This document shows, piece after piece, positions 34,791-45,775 of a stretch of DNA of 64,000 nt. The translations under genes and the position numbers were made by a program. Numbering within the stretch: position 1 is the stretch's first letter; each line of letters starts with the position of its first letter. The notes under the pieces were generated by a model. That model saw only the letters and a list, made by a program, of their open reading frames with translations, made no database searches and was not told the origin of the DNA. The DNA is from Macrobrachium rosenbergii (lineage: Eukaryota; Arthropoda; Malacostraca; Decapoda; Palaemonidae): the NCBI RefSeq assembly GCF_040412425.1, contig NC_089781.1, forward strand, positions 50,353,727-50,417,726, given 5' to 3'.

Positions 34791-35995
34791 CGACAGGAGC
34801 GATCAGGGCGGCTGCGGCAGGAGACCAGAGAGCAGCCCAGAGACTGTCATGAAGAGTTGACAAGAGCAAAACACAGGGAACAGCAGGAGCAGATGGACCA
34901 CAGATATGCAGGAAGCATTGCAACAGCATACATGAAAACCAGCAATGACATTAATCAATCGAACTACATCAGCGGGAACAGAGTCAGAGCGATCCCGACG
35001 TGGAAATATGTCATCTAATCAGGTATTGTGGTCGATCCCGAAGCAACACTGAATGAAAGTCGGGACTGCTTCATGCAAGATATTCTTGATATATGATATC
35101 CAGCCAACTACTGCTGTCTCTGCAATGCTCACTGTCAACCTGAAAGAAAAAACAAAGATGATTAGTAGAGGGAGGCTCCTCCCGCTACAAGGGGAACAGC
35201 CCTACGCAGCGTTAGGAGGTACTCTAGACGAGGTTTGCTCGCCTCCCCCCTCCCCGTGTCTTCACCCGACGAGCTACATAAAAGAGGGCGAAGGAGAGAG
35301 AAGGAAGAACCTACGGGAAGAAAAAAAGGACAGAGGGGAGGCCACCAAGGGCGCCGTGGAAGCGGAACTTATCGAAAACGCCCGTAACCTCCCACTCAGC
35401 CCGCAAATCTCTAAGCGCAGAGAAACACTCAGCAAAAGAAGGAAGAAATTAGTGATGCCCACACAACACACGGAGGCGGAAGCCCAAGAAGGGACTAATC
35501 TTACGTCCCGATGGATGTAGGGGAAGTGAAGAAAAACGTCCCAAACTAATCCCGAAAGTACAGGGCGCCTCAGTTTTATCGTAAAATATCGCTGGAGAGA
35601 AGCATTACCACTTGGTTACGCTACTCCAGTTATGCCCTTGGGTGGGTCAAACCCCAGACACAGGTAGGGGAACGACGGCTTACACAAGGTTATCACAAAT
35701 CGTGGGTTTGTATTTACCAAATATCAAACACACGTAATATATAAACAAAAATACAGAAAGATCCCACCAGGTAAGAGCTAACGACAGTCAGCAGAGAGAA
35801 CCAAAAATACGTCAGCAACGGCTGACACAAAAGCAAACAGGAATGTTTACATCCGGGCAGAGGGGTAAGGAGCCTACCTGGAGGTAGTTACTGCCTAACC
35901 ACCTTGTTCAAGAGTTTAACGGCCGTTTCCAGCCTACGCCTGAAAGTATCTCCTAATGTAAAGGACCGAGGGTTTGTATATTGTGTCGGAACAAA

Positions 35996-37160
35996 CCAAG
36001 ATTAAAAATACCACCTAACCCCTAAAGGATAGGATGAGTATTGCCTTCTTCTCCCAACATTGTGTCTGCGGAAACGTATGGTCCCAGCGAAGAACAGTCC
36101 TCAAAAGTTGACTTCACATCTCATAAGTAATGCTGTTTAAAACTGAATTACTCTCGCCAGAAGGTGGCACCAGAAGATCATTCAGAGACATATTCTTCTG
36201 GAAAGCCACCGAAGTCGCGATAGCTCTAACTTCATGAGCTTTTACTTTCAGAAGTCTCATGTCCTCTTCTTGGCAGGAAGAATGAGCCTCTTTGATGGTA
36301 CTTCTTAAAAAGAATGACAGAGCATTCTTGGACATGGAAAGTCAGGTCTTCTTAACCGAACACCACAGATTGTCCGATGAGCCTCTAGTATTCTTGGTCC
36401 TGGCTAAGTAGAACTTGAGAGCCCTGACAGGGCACAAGACTCTCTCTGATTCTTGTCCAAGAATCTCCGTCAAACCTTTGATTTCAAAACGATCTTGGGC
36501 CAAGGGTTTGAAGGATTTTCGTTTTTGGCAAGAAAAAATGGACTTAGGGAGCAAACAGCATTAGGACCCTAAAGCCAATATGTTTTGCTAATAGCCTGAA
36601 CTTCACTAATCCTCTTAGCTGTCGCCAGAGAAGTTAGGAAAATTGCCTTTCTAGTCACGTTCTTGAGAGAAGCAGAAGACATAGGTTCAAAAGGACCTGA
36701 CAAGAAATTTTAGGACAACATCTAGGTTCCAAGGAGGAGTCATGAGTTGAGGAATTTTGACAGTTTTTAAAGGATCTCAAGAGATCGTGAAGATCCTTGT
36801 TGTCGGACAAGTTCTAGGCCTCTGTGTCTAAAGACTGCCGACAGCATACTTCTATAGCCTTTAATGGTAGAGACTGCCAGTTTTTTCTTTCTCCCTGAGA
36901 TAGAAGGAAGTCCGCTATTTGAGGCACAGAGGTCGTGGTCGAGGAAACTCCTTTGCTCCTGCACCATCTTCTAAAAATTGGCCCTTGTACTGATTGATAG
37001 ACTGAATTAGAAGAGGGTCTTCTGGCACTGGCGATAGCCTTTGCCACTGCTCTCGAAAAACCCTCTTGCTCTTGCCAACTTTGAGATAGTCTGAATGCAG
37101 TTAGACTCAGAGCGGGGAGGTTTTTGTGGAATCTTAGGAAATGGGGCTGCCTGAGAAGAT
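35996..37160 (-). pseudogene. DIRS-B tyrosine recombinase, broken
   Basis: Close relative of the DIRS-1 recombinase. It has LLKVKAHEVRAIATSVAFQK with HEVR at 36225-36236, LTEILGQESERVLCPVRAL and KLAVSTIKGYRSMLSAVFRH. The catalytic Tyr (QHY at about 36130) is again one base out of frame with HEVR, and the following Arg codon has become a stop. The shift point reads TTTTAAAC on the coding strand (36135-36143 region). Confidence 0.85.
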
Positions 37161-37166
37161 CTACCC

Positions 37167-38339
37167 TCATGGGAGTGTCCTTGGGAAGTCCACAAGGAAG
37201 GTCAGGGACCTCTGGAACCAATCCGCTGCTGGCCAAAGGGGGCTATTAGAGTCATCCTTGTTCCTTCTGACGTTGAGAATTTTCTGATCACTTCTCCCAG
37301 GATCTTGAAGGGAGGAAAAAGCGTAAAGATCTAGGCCTTTCCAGTCCCAGAGGAGGGCATCTACTGCTAAGGCTCCTGGATCTAAGACAGGGGAGCAGTA
37401 AAGAGGAAGCCTCTTTGTTCTGGATGTCGCAAAGAGGTCCACTAGGGACGTCCCCATAACTCCACAGATCCAAACACACCTCCTTGTGAAGGGTCCATTC
37501 TGTCGGCAGCAGCTGATTTTGCCGACAGAGAAGGTCTGCACGGATATTTCCACTCCGCGCAATGAACCTTGTGAGAATTGTGATCCCCGAGCATGAGTCC
37601 AAAGCAGGATCTCCTTTGCCAAGGTTGAACAGGAACGGGAGCGAGTACCCCCTTTTTGAGGTAAGCTAGAGGCTGTGGTGTTGTCGAATTCACCTGGAAC
37701 AATTCTGCCTGACACTTGGGCTCGAAGAATTGAAGGGCCAGAAAGATAGCACCTAATTCTTTGAGATTGATGTGCCAGGACACCTGTTCCCCTCTCCAGG
37801 TGCCTGACACTTCTTCCCCTCCTAGTGTTGCTCCCCATCCTTCCCTGGACGCCGGAAAACAACACTAGGTCGGGGCTCTGAAGACGAAGAGAAACCCCTT
37901 CTGCCAGTTCAAGGGGTCGAGCCACCACCTCAGGTGAGTCTTGACAGACGGAAAGATCTTCAAGGTCTCTTCCAGATTCTCCTTGTTCATCCAGTTCTCT
38001 GCAAGAAAAACTGGAGGCCTGAGATGAAGTCTTCCCAGGGAAACAAACTTCTCCAGCGAGGAAATGGTCCCCAGCAAACTCATCCATTCCCTCACCGAGC
38101 ATGTTTCCTTTCCCCAGGAGAGGACGAAACTTTTTCCAAGCAATGTTGTTGACGTTCTTGGGATGGAAAAGCTCGAAAAAGCCACTGAATCCATCTGAAT
38201 CCCCAGATAGACGATGGACTGAGTCGGGATCAGATGGGACTTTTCTTTGTTGACAAGAAGTCCCAGGGACTTCGTCAACTCCAATGTGAAATTTAGGTCC
38301 TCCAGACACTGAGCTTGGGAAGAAGCTCGAATGAGCCAA
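37167..38339 (-). pseudogene. DIRS-B RNase H, methyltransferase-like and thumb region, mosaic frame
   Basis: A 390-codon open frame survives because compensating indels hide the breaks, but it switches between true and shifted reading. True segments include GSNTRRGRSVRHLERGTGVL, VDLFATSRTKRLPLYCSPV and LDPGALAVD; shifted parts read nonsense. LAYLKKG and ADLLC appear in neighbouring frames. The function is as for DIRS-1. The length of this frame should not be read as evidence of an intact gene. Confidence 0.75.
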
Positions 38340-38720
38340 TCGTCTAGGTAGAATGACTTAAACTTGGAACACCCGCCAGGTGAAGCCACCTCGCCACATT
38401 TTCATGATCACTGTGAATATCATGGGAGCTGTGCTGAGACCAAAGCAAAGAGCTCTGAATTGAAGACTCTTTCCCCCAGTACAAACCTCAGGTACTGTCC
38501 TTGACTGAGGATGTATGGGAACGTGGAAGTATGCATCTTGTAAGTCCAGAGAGACCATCCAATCTCCTGGTCTTAGAGCTCCGAGAACAGACTGTGACGT
38601 TTCCATCTTGAACTTCTCTTTGACAATGAAGCGGTTCAGTCTGCTTACATCCAGGACAGGTCTCCACCCTCCCGACTGTTTCGGGACTAAGAACAGCCTG
38701 TTTTAGAACCCTGGAGAGGC
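37865..38720 (-). pseudogene. DIRS-B reverse transcriptase, broken
   Basis: ALRPGDWMVSLDLQDAYFHV and PIHP (38358-38606) give the palm start, GLSTAPMIFTVIMK the next motif, and FYLDDWLIRASSQAQCLEDL the catalytic box (YLDD at 38339-38350). LVNKEKSHLIPTQSIVYLG follows. The palm and catalytic box lie in different frames. Compared with DIRS-1, AYFHVPIHP is kept here, where DIRS-1 has a shifted AFLSCSH. Confidence 0.88.
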
Positions 38721-38959
38721 TAGATCCTGAACTGGCTCCACAGCTCTTTTTTAAGCATCTGCTCCAAAAGATCTAAAAGGATCTGTTGTTTTTCCCAATG
38801 GTAGGAGGGCGACAGATCCTTGGGTGACGCATGCAAAGGGGTGGCGAATCGAGAAAGGGGATCTTGTAGCCTTTCTCTAGAAGTTAGACGGACCAAGAGT
38901 CCGCCCCTTTCGTTCTCCAGGCTCCCGCAAAATGAAAGTAGCCTGGCTCCTACGGTGTC

Positions 38960-41350
38960 TGGAGGAGTTGATGATCACTTTTGCCCCTGGGCTTTAGATG
39001 GGGCTGCTCCTCTGAAAACCTCTTCCTCGTGGAGTCGATCTAGAGGAAGAAGCTCCTCCACGAAAGGGCTGTTTCTTCTTGGAGGATAGAACAGAAGCGA
39101 AGACGAAGAAGGGACTGAAGGACGTCTAGAAGAATGGGCCAACAGGTCTTGCGTGGCCTTCTCCTTAAGACTGGAAGCAAGATCCTTGATTAAAGGCTGG
39201 GGAAAGAGATGGCTGGACAAAGGGGCAAACAATAATTCAGCCCTTTGTGACGGGAAACTGACTTGGAGGTGAAATTGCAGTACAAGGCCCTCTTCTTCAA
39301 AAGACCTGTACAAAAATGGGAGGCCAGTTCCTCAGAGCCATCCCTGACGGCCTTGTCCATGCAATTCAAAACACTGGATAGCTCCCCAGGCTGATCGAGT
39401 CGGGCTTCTAAGCTTGAGATCTAAAGCACCCAAGCACCAGTCCAAGAAGTTGAAAACTTCCATAGAACGGAAGAGTCCCTTCAGATGATGGTCGGTCTCT
39501 GACATAGTCCAAGAAACCTTAGCAGTCGACAGATAGGGACCTCCTGGAAGCGTCGACAAGGCTGGTAAAAGTCTCCTTGAGAAGAGGAAGGAACTCGAGA
39601 ACTGAGTCTTCACCTGTCTCATACCACATGCCAGCCTTACCGAAAGCTTAGAAGGAGGAAGGGCAAAAGAAGTCTTGCCTTGGGACTTCCGTTCCTCCAT
39701 CCAGGCGTTGACCTTTCTTGAAGGCCTTCTTAGTAGCCAGTGAAGAAGTCATCTTCAAAACCCGGAGTTCTCCTCGCTTTGGAAGAGGCAAGCTGAGAAG
39801 GAGGAGAGAGAGGAGCCGAAGGTTTAAACTTATCACCGAACAAGTCCTTAAGAAGACTGGTTAACACCTGGTAGTCGGAAGAAGAGGAAGCAGAAGGTTG
39901 ATCAAAACCAGCAGGCTCAGAATCGCCAGAGACTTCTCCTTCATGAATGGGCGAACCAAGAGAATCACAAACAGCTTTGGGGGAACGAAGGCCTTGAGGT
40001 CCGATACGGAAGAGGATCTACTTTTCCCAGCAGGATCAGAATGCTCTGGAGCGCCCTGAAGAGCTCAAAGAGGAGTCCTGGCGAGCGCCCTGGCGAGCGC
40101 CCTGAAGAGCATCCGATCGGGAGCCCAACCAGAAGCGCCATGCTGAGCGCCCTGCAGAAGCGCCCTGAAGAGCGGCAGCGAGAGAGCGTCACTGACGAGC
40201 AGCTAATGAAGAGTCCTGGATAGCTGCTTGCGGCGTCGTGATGATGACGAGAGTCACGAAGGGAAAGTGAGCTGTGAGGACGACAGGGCGAAGAAGCAGG
40301 AGATGGAGACAAAGAAAAAGGAGCAGGAGAAGGGGACTTCCTGGACTCTCTTAATGGCAAAGTCAAGTCCTTGCGACGACGACGCGGTTCTGATTCCTTC
40401 TCGGCAAGAAGAGAGGCCAACTGACGCTGCATATCTCAACAAAATCTCTTGGAAGGAGAGGTCTCAAATCCAGGAGGAGAGGAGAACCTATGGGAAGAAG
40501 AGGGGCGGGGACGCCTTCTTCTTCCTCACAGGAGCAAGAACAGCTCTCTCCTTAGAGCGACTGGGGCGCCCAAACATCCTCCTCTGACGACGCCGGGTCC
40601 TCTTCTGTGGTGGAAAGCATCAAAATCCCGCAGACAGACGGAGAAAACTGACGTGAAGCGTCATCTCTGAAAAGCTCCTCTTCAGAGGGCGAGAGTCCTT
40701 GCGAGAATTCCAACCCCTACGAGGGGAGGACGCCTCGGAGGACGAAAAGCAGTCCTGAGGATACGAGCGGCACGATCCTGGCAGCCTGGGAAGTGACAAC
40801 AGGAACTGCCGAAGGGACGTCAGATCGGTGGGAAGCCCCCGTAACCTTCTTACGGCTTTCGACATGCCTTCTCCCTGAGTCCTGGGAGTCTGACAGAGGT
40901 CCAGGCCTAGAAGCATTATGGGGCCGATCTGACGCCCCCTCCACAACACTGGGGGAACACTACACTGCACAGCACTTTGAGAGAAGACACTTTGTTTTCT
41001 AGAGCACGGATGGTGTTCATGATCTCCGTCAGGCCAAACCCCACAGACACAACCTCAGGGCCCGAAGGCAAAACCACAGGGACAGGTGCAACAACAATGT
41101 CTACATTGGGGTTATCAGGTGAAGAAATAGAACCCTGACTCTTACACACACTCCTGGAGGAAGACCTCCTGATCCTGTCACGCTCTAACTTACGAACATA
41201 GGAATCATACAATTTCCAGCTCGCATCAGACAAAGGCTCACACTCTTTGCAGCGATCATTGATCAAACATACATGCCCCTACACCTCAAACAAACCGAGT
41301 GAGGGTCTACCGAAGCCTTCGGTAGCCTCACCTTGCACTCACTCACACAA
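38960..41350 (-). pseudogene. DIRS-B gag, broken
   Basis: Same order as DIRS-1 gag: the N-terminal Cys-rich stretch (DRCKECEPLSDASWKLYDSY, 41150-41266), RKLERDRIRRSSSRSV, ASDRPHNASRPGPLSDSQDS (40717-40944), RKSPSPAPFSLSPSPA (about 40300), an Arg/Ser-coding minisatellite-like tract of GAGCGCCCT repeats (40070-40200), and the C-terminal domain with LKGLFRSMEVFNFLDWCLG (39332-39700). Frameshifts are frequent. Confidence 0.8.
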
Positions 41351-41554
41351 CATACACGGAAAGCTAGCAGAACTAGTACCAGACATCATTCAAGAGCAGT
41401 CAAAAGCAAAAATCATAAACAGTCCACAAAAAGCGTATGCCAATCCACAAGCCAAAGTCAAAAACCAAAAGTCAAAGAGAATACTCAAGTGGAAAACTAT
41501 GCAAGTTAACGAAACCAGAGGCGGAGGTACTGTAAACAGATGTTAACAGTACCG

Positions 41555-41728
41555 GCGACAGAGAAAATCTGAATAGAAAATGGGAATGGTTCCCGATTCC
41601 CGCCACCCAGCGGTGGGAATGAGTACTAACCACCTGGCCACACTGCGTGTGCCGCAAGTTTTGAAATTCTGTCGGATTTCGGAGAAATACAGCTGTATAT
41701 ATATCTGACAGGTAAGTTTCATGAACAA
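41555..41728. repeat. DIRS-B right inverted terminal repeat
   Basis: Nearly identical to the DIRS-1 right end, with ATACAGCTGTATATATATCT then GACAGGTAAGTTTCATGAAC. The next base belongs to DIRS-A, whose sequence resumes as CCAATGG, matching CCAATCTGC at about 14950 of DIRS-1. Confidence 0.9.
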
Positions 41729-42189
41729 ACCAATGGTTCAATTTATGCCAAAACGTGGGGATGAGAGTCATCCTGTAAAATATTTGTGAGGCCGCAACTT
41801 GAGTATGACTTCTCCCAGAATTTAGAACGGGAAAAAGGCGTAAACATCTATTCCTGTCCATTGTGCGACATGATGTACAACTGGAGCGCGTCAACACAAG
41901 ACTTGAAGCTATACAGCGGGAAGCTGAGCGCCATGGCGTGACACACGAGAGGCCCGTGGCAAGTACTAGAAGAGAGTCACAGCGTGGAGGACGGCGTCAT
42001 GGCTAATTGCAAACTCTGCGAGCGCCAAGGTGAGGCCATGGTGGAAGCGTGAGAAGCGCATTCTTGAAGAGCAAGACGCGCTCCTGGCGCAAGTCAAGAG
42101 AAAAGTCCAACACCTCAAATCGGGAAGACGATTAGGAAGCCACTAAACACTCTCTAGACGATTAGACGAAGCTCCCAAAACATCTAGCA

Positions 42190-43200
42190 GACGAGGAAGA
42201 CGGAAGCAGGAGACGAAGGTGAAAGTCTGTACCTCTTAACAGGCAGTTTGAATCTTGAAAGGTTCATGAGAGCATCCAGCTGTTGTTGCAAACCCAACAA
42301 AATCTTTGCGTTGGAGAAGCAACTAACTCGGGAGAAGGGCTGAATGAGAGAAGGAAAGGGGCGAGAGACGATACTTCCTTCCACAGGGGAAGAAGCTGGC
42401 AGCCCTTGCCTTAGCGCGACAGGGGTCGAGTAGCGTCATCATTGAAAAAACACTTTATTCTCTTCTGCAGAGGAATATCCACGCAACTTTCGGGAAGAGT
42501 ACAAACGTCTCAGAGGAAGAGGACGTGAAGTGTCCTCTCCTCTAAGCTTCTCTTAAGAGGGCGAGAGTCCAAAGTGAGAGCTCCAACCCCGAGGCGGGAG
42601 GACGTGCAAACACCCCTCAGGACGCAGAAGCAATCCTTCAGGATGCATGCCTGAGCACGATCCCTGGCAGCCTGGGTAAGATAGGAAAATCACCATAAAC
42701 CTGAGAGAGAGGGACGCCAGATCGGTGGGAAGCCCCCATAAACCCTCATGATGGCTTTCGACATGCCCCCTCCCTGGTCCTGGGAGTTCGACAGAGGTCC
42801 AGGCCTGAAGAGGCATTATAGGGCCGATCTGATCCCCTCCACAACACTAGGGCACTAGCACTAACAATGCGTTTGAATTGCATTCACTTTAGTTTCAAGA
42901 GCACGCATTGACTCCACACGAGCCAGGGAATTACCTTCTGCAGCAACAAACTACAGGGTTAGAACTAAAATTTACTACAGGGTTACTAGTAGGAGAAAAC
43001 CCTGACTGTCCATCTAAGGATGCACTCTAGGAGGAAGATTTCCTCAGCCTATCACGCTCCAATTTAAGCATATAGGCTTTTCATATTTCATCCACTCACC
43101 CTCAGACAATCCCACACATTCATTACCTGATTATCATAGAGCATTGAACACCCTTACATATCATACATAAAGTGTGAGGAACTATCAAAGTCTTGATAGC
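42190..43200 (-). pseudogene. DIRS-A gag relic
   Basis: Nucleotide similarity to DIRS-1 gag 18420-19140 is clear: AGATCGGTGGGAAGCCCCC, GAGTTCGACAGAGGTCCAGG, CATTATAGGGCCGATCTGAT. On the minus strand GHVESHHEGLWGLPTDLAS corresponds to GRRHVESRK... in DIRS-B. No frame is intact. It lies in the right arm after the internal deletion of pol. Confidence 0.7.
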
Positions 43201-43747
43201 CTCACCTTACATTCAAGGAAGCTACAGACTCAATAGCTAGAGGTAAGACATCTTAATTATAAGAAAAGTCAAAAGCAAACTCAAAACGGTCCACAAAGAA
43301 ATTATGCCAAGTCACAGATCCAGTCAATACCAAAAACAACCAAAATACTTAAGTGACAACAAATTTCGAAATCCAATGGCGGAGGAACTGACAACAGGTG
43401 TTGACAGTCCCAAGGACAGAGAAAAATCTGAATAGAAAATGGGAATGGTTCTGATACCGCCTCCCAGCGGCGGAATGGGTACTAACCACCTGCCCTTGGT
43501 TTGGGGGGTTCTGTTTGCTTTGCAAAAGTTTTGAAATTCAAAATGTCGGAGTTTCGGAGAATACAGCTATATATATATCTGGCAGGTAAGTCTCATGAAC
43601 AAAGTTTATATTTTATGATGGAATAGTCAGAATAAGAGTCCCAGCCTCTAAATACGAAAAAAATCAAGTTATTTAACTAAAAAAAAAAATCCTTTACTTA
43701 TTTTTATATTTTCGTTCGTCAGAAGCCCAAAACTATGAAAGTCAGAC

Positions 43748-45000
43748 GAATTAATTATTTTTTATGAGAAAGCCAAGAAAATTCCCTAAATATTGACATA
43801 TAAAACAATGGAAAACGAATAAGTCCAGTTGGTGAAAAAATTGATAGAAAGAGGGTGAGAAACAGAGTGCTCTGCCCGGCCTATGGTGAGAATTATCGCT
43901 AGAAAAATTTTTTTGAAGAGCCCTATCAGACTTGTTATTTTTCATAGAAATTACTTTGTAAATATACGAAAATGTAGAGAAAAAGTTGAAGAATAAAGGG
44001 AAAGTCAAGAAAATGGCTTTGGTAACAGCAATAGTTTCATTTTGACGTTATAAATTGCTGCTGAAAAAATGTTACCGTTGTCAACATTATCGTCAAGCTC
44101 AAAAAAGCTATAAGAGTTACAAAGAATTAATTATTTTTTATGAAAAAGCCAACACAATTCTCTACATATTGACATATAAAACAATGAAAAACGAATAAGT
44201 CCAGTTGGTGAAAAATTTATAGAAAAGAGGGTAAGAACAGCGCCAGCCCAGATTTATGGTGAGAATTATCGCTACAAAAAAATCTTTTTGAAGAGCCCTA
44301 TCTCGGTTATTTTCATAGAAATTACTTTGTAAATATACAAAAATGTAGAGGGAAAGTTGAAGAATAAAGTGAGAGTTAAGAAAAATGGCTTTGGTAACGG
44401 TAGCAGTACTTTCTTGACGTTATAAGTTGATCACTGGAAAAAAGTTACCATTGTCAACATTATTGTTCGTAGTTCAAAAACTATAACAGTTAGGCGAATG
44501 AATTATTTTTTAATGAGAAAGCCAACAAAATTGTCTAAATATCGACATATAAAAGAATGAAAAGAATAAGTCTGCAGTTGGTGGAAAATTGATAGAAAAT
44601 AGGATAAGAAACAGAGAACTGTGCTGCATGATTTGTGAGAATTATTGCTAGACATTTTTTTGAAGAACCCTAGGTCGGATATTTTTCTAGAAATTACTTT
44701 GTAAATGTACAAAATGTAGAGGAAAGGTTGAGGAATAAAGTGAGAGTCAAGAAAATGGCTTTGGTAACGGCAACATCTTTTCATTTTGACGTTATAAGCT
44801 GTTGAAATGAAAAAATGTTACCAGAAGTTGTCAACATTATTTGAGAGCTCAAAAGCTATAACAGTTAATTTGTCAATGAATTATTTTTTTGAGAAAGCCA
44901 ACAAAATTCTTAAATATCGATATATATAATAATGAAAATGAGATTCAGAGCCATGCCTAAAATCCAGACGTCTCTTATGTGATGCACTAATATTTTTTTT
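43748..45000. repeat. ~372-bp tandem repeat inside piggyBac-like element A
   Basis: Four successive units start near 43748, 44124, 44494 and 44870, each opening with GAATTAATTATTTTTTATGA and containing GACATATAAAACAATGAAAA, GAATAAGTCCAGTTGGTG, CATAGAAATTACTTTGTAAA and GTTACCATTGTCAACATTAT. The last unit is partial. Open frames in it are short and not conserved in length. The repeat makes up most of the element. Confidence 0.9.
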
Positions 45001-45597
45001 CCACTAGTTTTACCAAAAACTTTGTGAAAGCATGTTGAAACTGTTCTCGATTTGACGTCACTGTATGTAAACAGCCACACGCATGTTTACCCAACGTCTT
45101 CAACGCTGACATGGTCTCTGACAGAAGTGTGGCCTGCCAGGCCTAAAGGGTGGGATCAGCTGATGTCATTGTGAGAATTTTACCACGCCAGGGATTTTCA
45201 AATGCACAGTAGAGGAACTAAAAATTTATAGAAAAGAGGCTGGAAACAGAGTGAAGACAATAATGTAATCCTACATTTTATAAAAAAAAATGTAAGATGA
45301 GTCAGAGAGAAGCGTTGGTAGGATCAGCTGATTTCATTGAGAAATTTACTATGCCAGGATTTGCTTTGCAAATGCAGCATAGAACAGCTTGCCTGGTGTA
45401 TTGATGCCCGAGTTACACGGGCCAAGGTAGGTGCTTTAGCCTATGGAAACCACCAACTGTCCGAAAATAAAAAAATTTACCCCTACCACATATTACGAAA
45501 AATGTTGGTAAATTTTTATTTTACGAAAAATTATTCAGTCAGAAAAGATGGGGGTAGGGGGTATTGCGTAATATTACGTCAATTGGACAGGAAAGTG
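45001..45597. other. Right arm of piggyBac-like element A
   Basis: Non-repetitive right part ending in CAATTGGACAGGAAAGTG at the TTAA. No transposase sequence is seen. Confidence 0.5.
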
Positions 45598-45601
45598 TTA
45601 A

Positions 45602-45775
45602 CGTGTTGAAAGTCAAGTAAAACTTCTTTCCATTTTGTATTGGGAATAAAGTAAAGTAAAAGCTTTTTCCATTTTGTGTTGGGAGGAAAGTAAAGTAAAG
45701 CATCTGAACATTAAAAACTTCTTGAATATCAACATGCATAAAATAAATTTTATAGTATGCTTTCTCCTGTGAGGA
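45602..45775. other. Short spacer with a ~50-bp tandem duplication
   Basis: Two adjacent copies of TCCATTTTGTRTTGGGA followed by AAAGTAAAGTAAA (about 45627-45700). Nothing else is recognised. Confidence 0.5.

Larger units (their letters stand above)
28636..35995 (-). mobile_element. DIRS-C: distinct DIRS-like family inserted in DIRS-B
   Basis: A 7.36-kb element with different ends from the others. The left end begins TAACAATTTTTAAAGTAAAT; the right end finishes TTGTGTCGGAACAAA. The terminal repeats (about 28668-28822 and 35835-35965) share ACTTTCAGGCGTAGGCTGG, AACGGCCGTTAAACTCTTG and GGCAGTAACTACCTCCAGG in inverted orientation. An ICR at 28868-28975 is exactly the complement of the left end followed by that of the right end. 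The recombinase relic is at 29480-30010; the rest is poorly recognisable and rich in minisatellites. It is GC- and CpG-richer than its surroundings. The empty site is seen in DIRS-1 near 13735. Confidence 0.88.
27881..41728 (-). mobile_element. DIRS-B: DIRS-like element inserted in DIRS-A, split by DIRS-C
   Basis: The left arm is 27881-28635 (left end GATATTTTAAATGCC, degenerate ICR near 28160-28240) and the right arm 35996-41728 (right end GACAGGTAAGTTTCATGAAC). Own length is about 6.49 kb, matching DIRS-1 (6.42 kb plus its missing end). The right arm is closely similar to DIRS-1 throughout, whereas the left arm is much more diverged and AT-rich. Its flanks join cleanly into DIRS-A sequence, and no target duplication is evident, as is known for DIRS integration. 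Confidence 0.88.
25920..43603 (-). mobile_element. DIRS-A: old DIRS-like element, split by DIRS-B
   Basis: The left arm is 25920-27880 and the right arm 41729-43603. The left end GATATTTTAATGATAAAATA is complete; the ICR is at about 26205-26295; the right terminal repeat is at about 43410-43603. The left arm covers the 3' region and the recombinase; the right arm jumps from the RNase H/methyltransferase region (about 41800-41860) directly to gag (42200 onward), so about 2.6 kb is internally deleted. Divergence from DIRS-1 is roughly 20 percent in the left arm by eye. It is the oldest DIRS copy here. The site where DIRS-B entered corresponds to about 14949 in DIRS-1. Confidence 0.85.
25754..45601. 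mobile_element. Non-autonomous piggyBac-like element A, split by nested DIRS elements
   Basis: The left end is TTAA (25754-25757) followed by CCCTTTCCTATC; the right end, read inward from TTAA at 45598-45601, is CACTTTCCTGTCC. The terminal repeats match at 11 of the first 13 positions, and the TTAA duplication is the hallmark of piggyBac transposons. The element's own DNA is 25758-25919 plus 43604-45597, about 2.16 kb, very close to the 2.19 kb of the second such element at 58130-60321. Like that one, it has a short left arm and is mostly tandem repeats. It has no transposase frame and would need one supplied in trans. Confidence 0.6.

Noticed and set aside
35053..35520. 155-codon plus-strand frame in DIRS-C
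   Set aside because: No homology, opposite strand to the element's coding direction, and highly charged low-complexity content.
37167..38339. 390-codon minus-strand frame in DIRS-B as an intact polyprotein
   Set aside because: It alternates between true RT/RNase H sequence and out-of-frame nonsense, as comparison with DIRS-1 shows; it is an accident of compensating indels.
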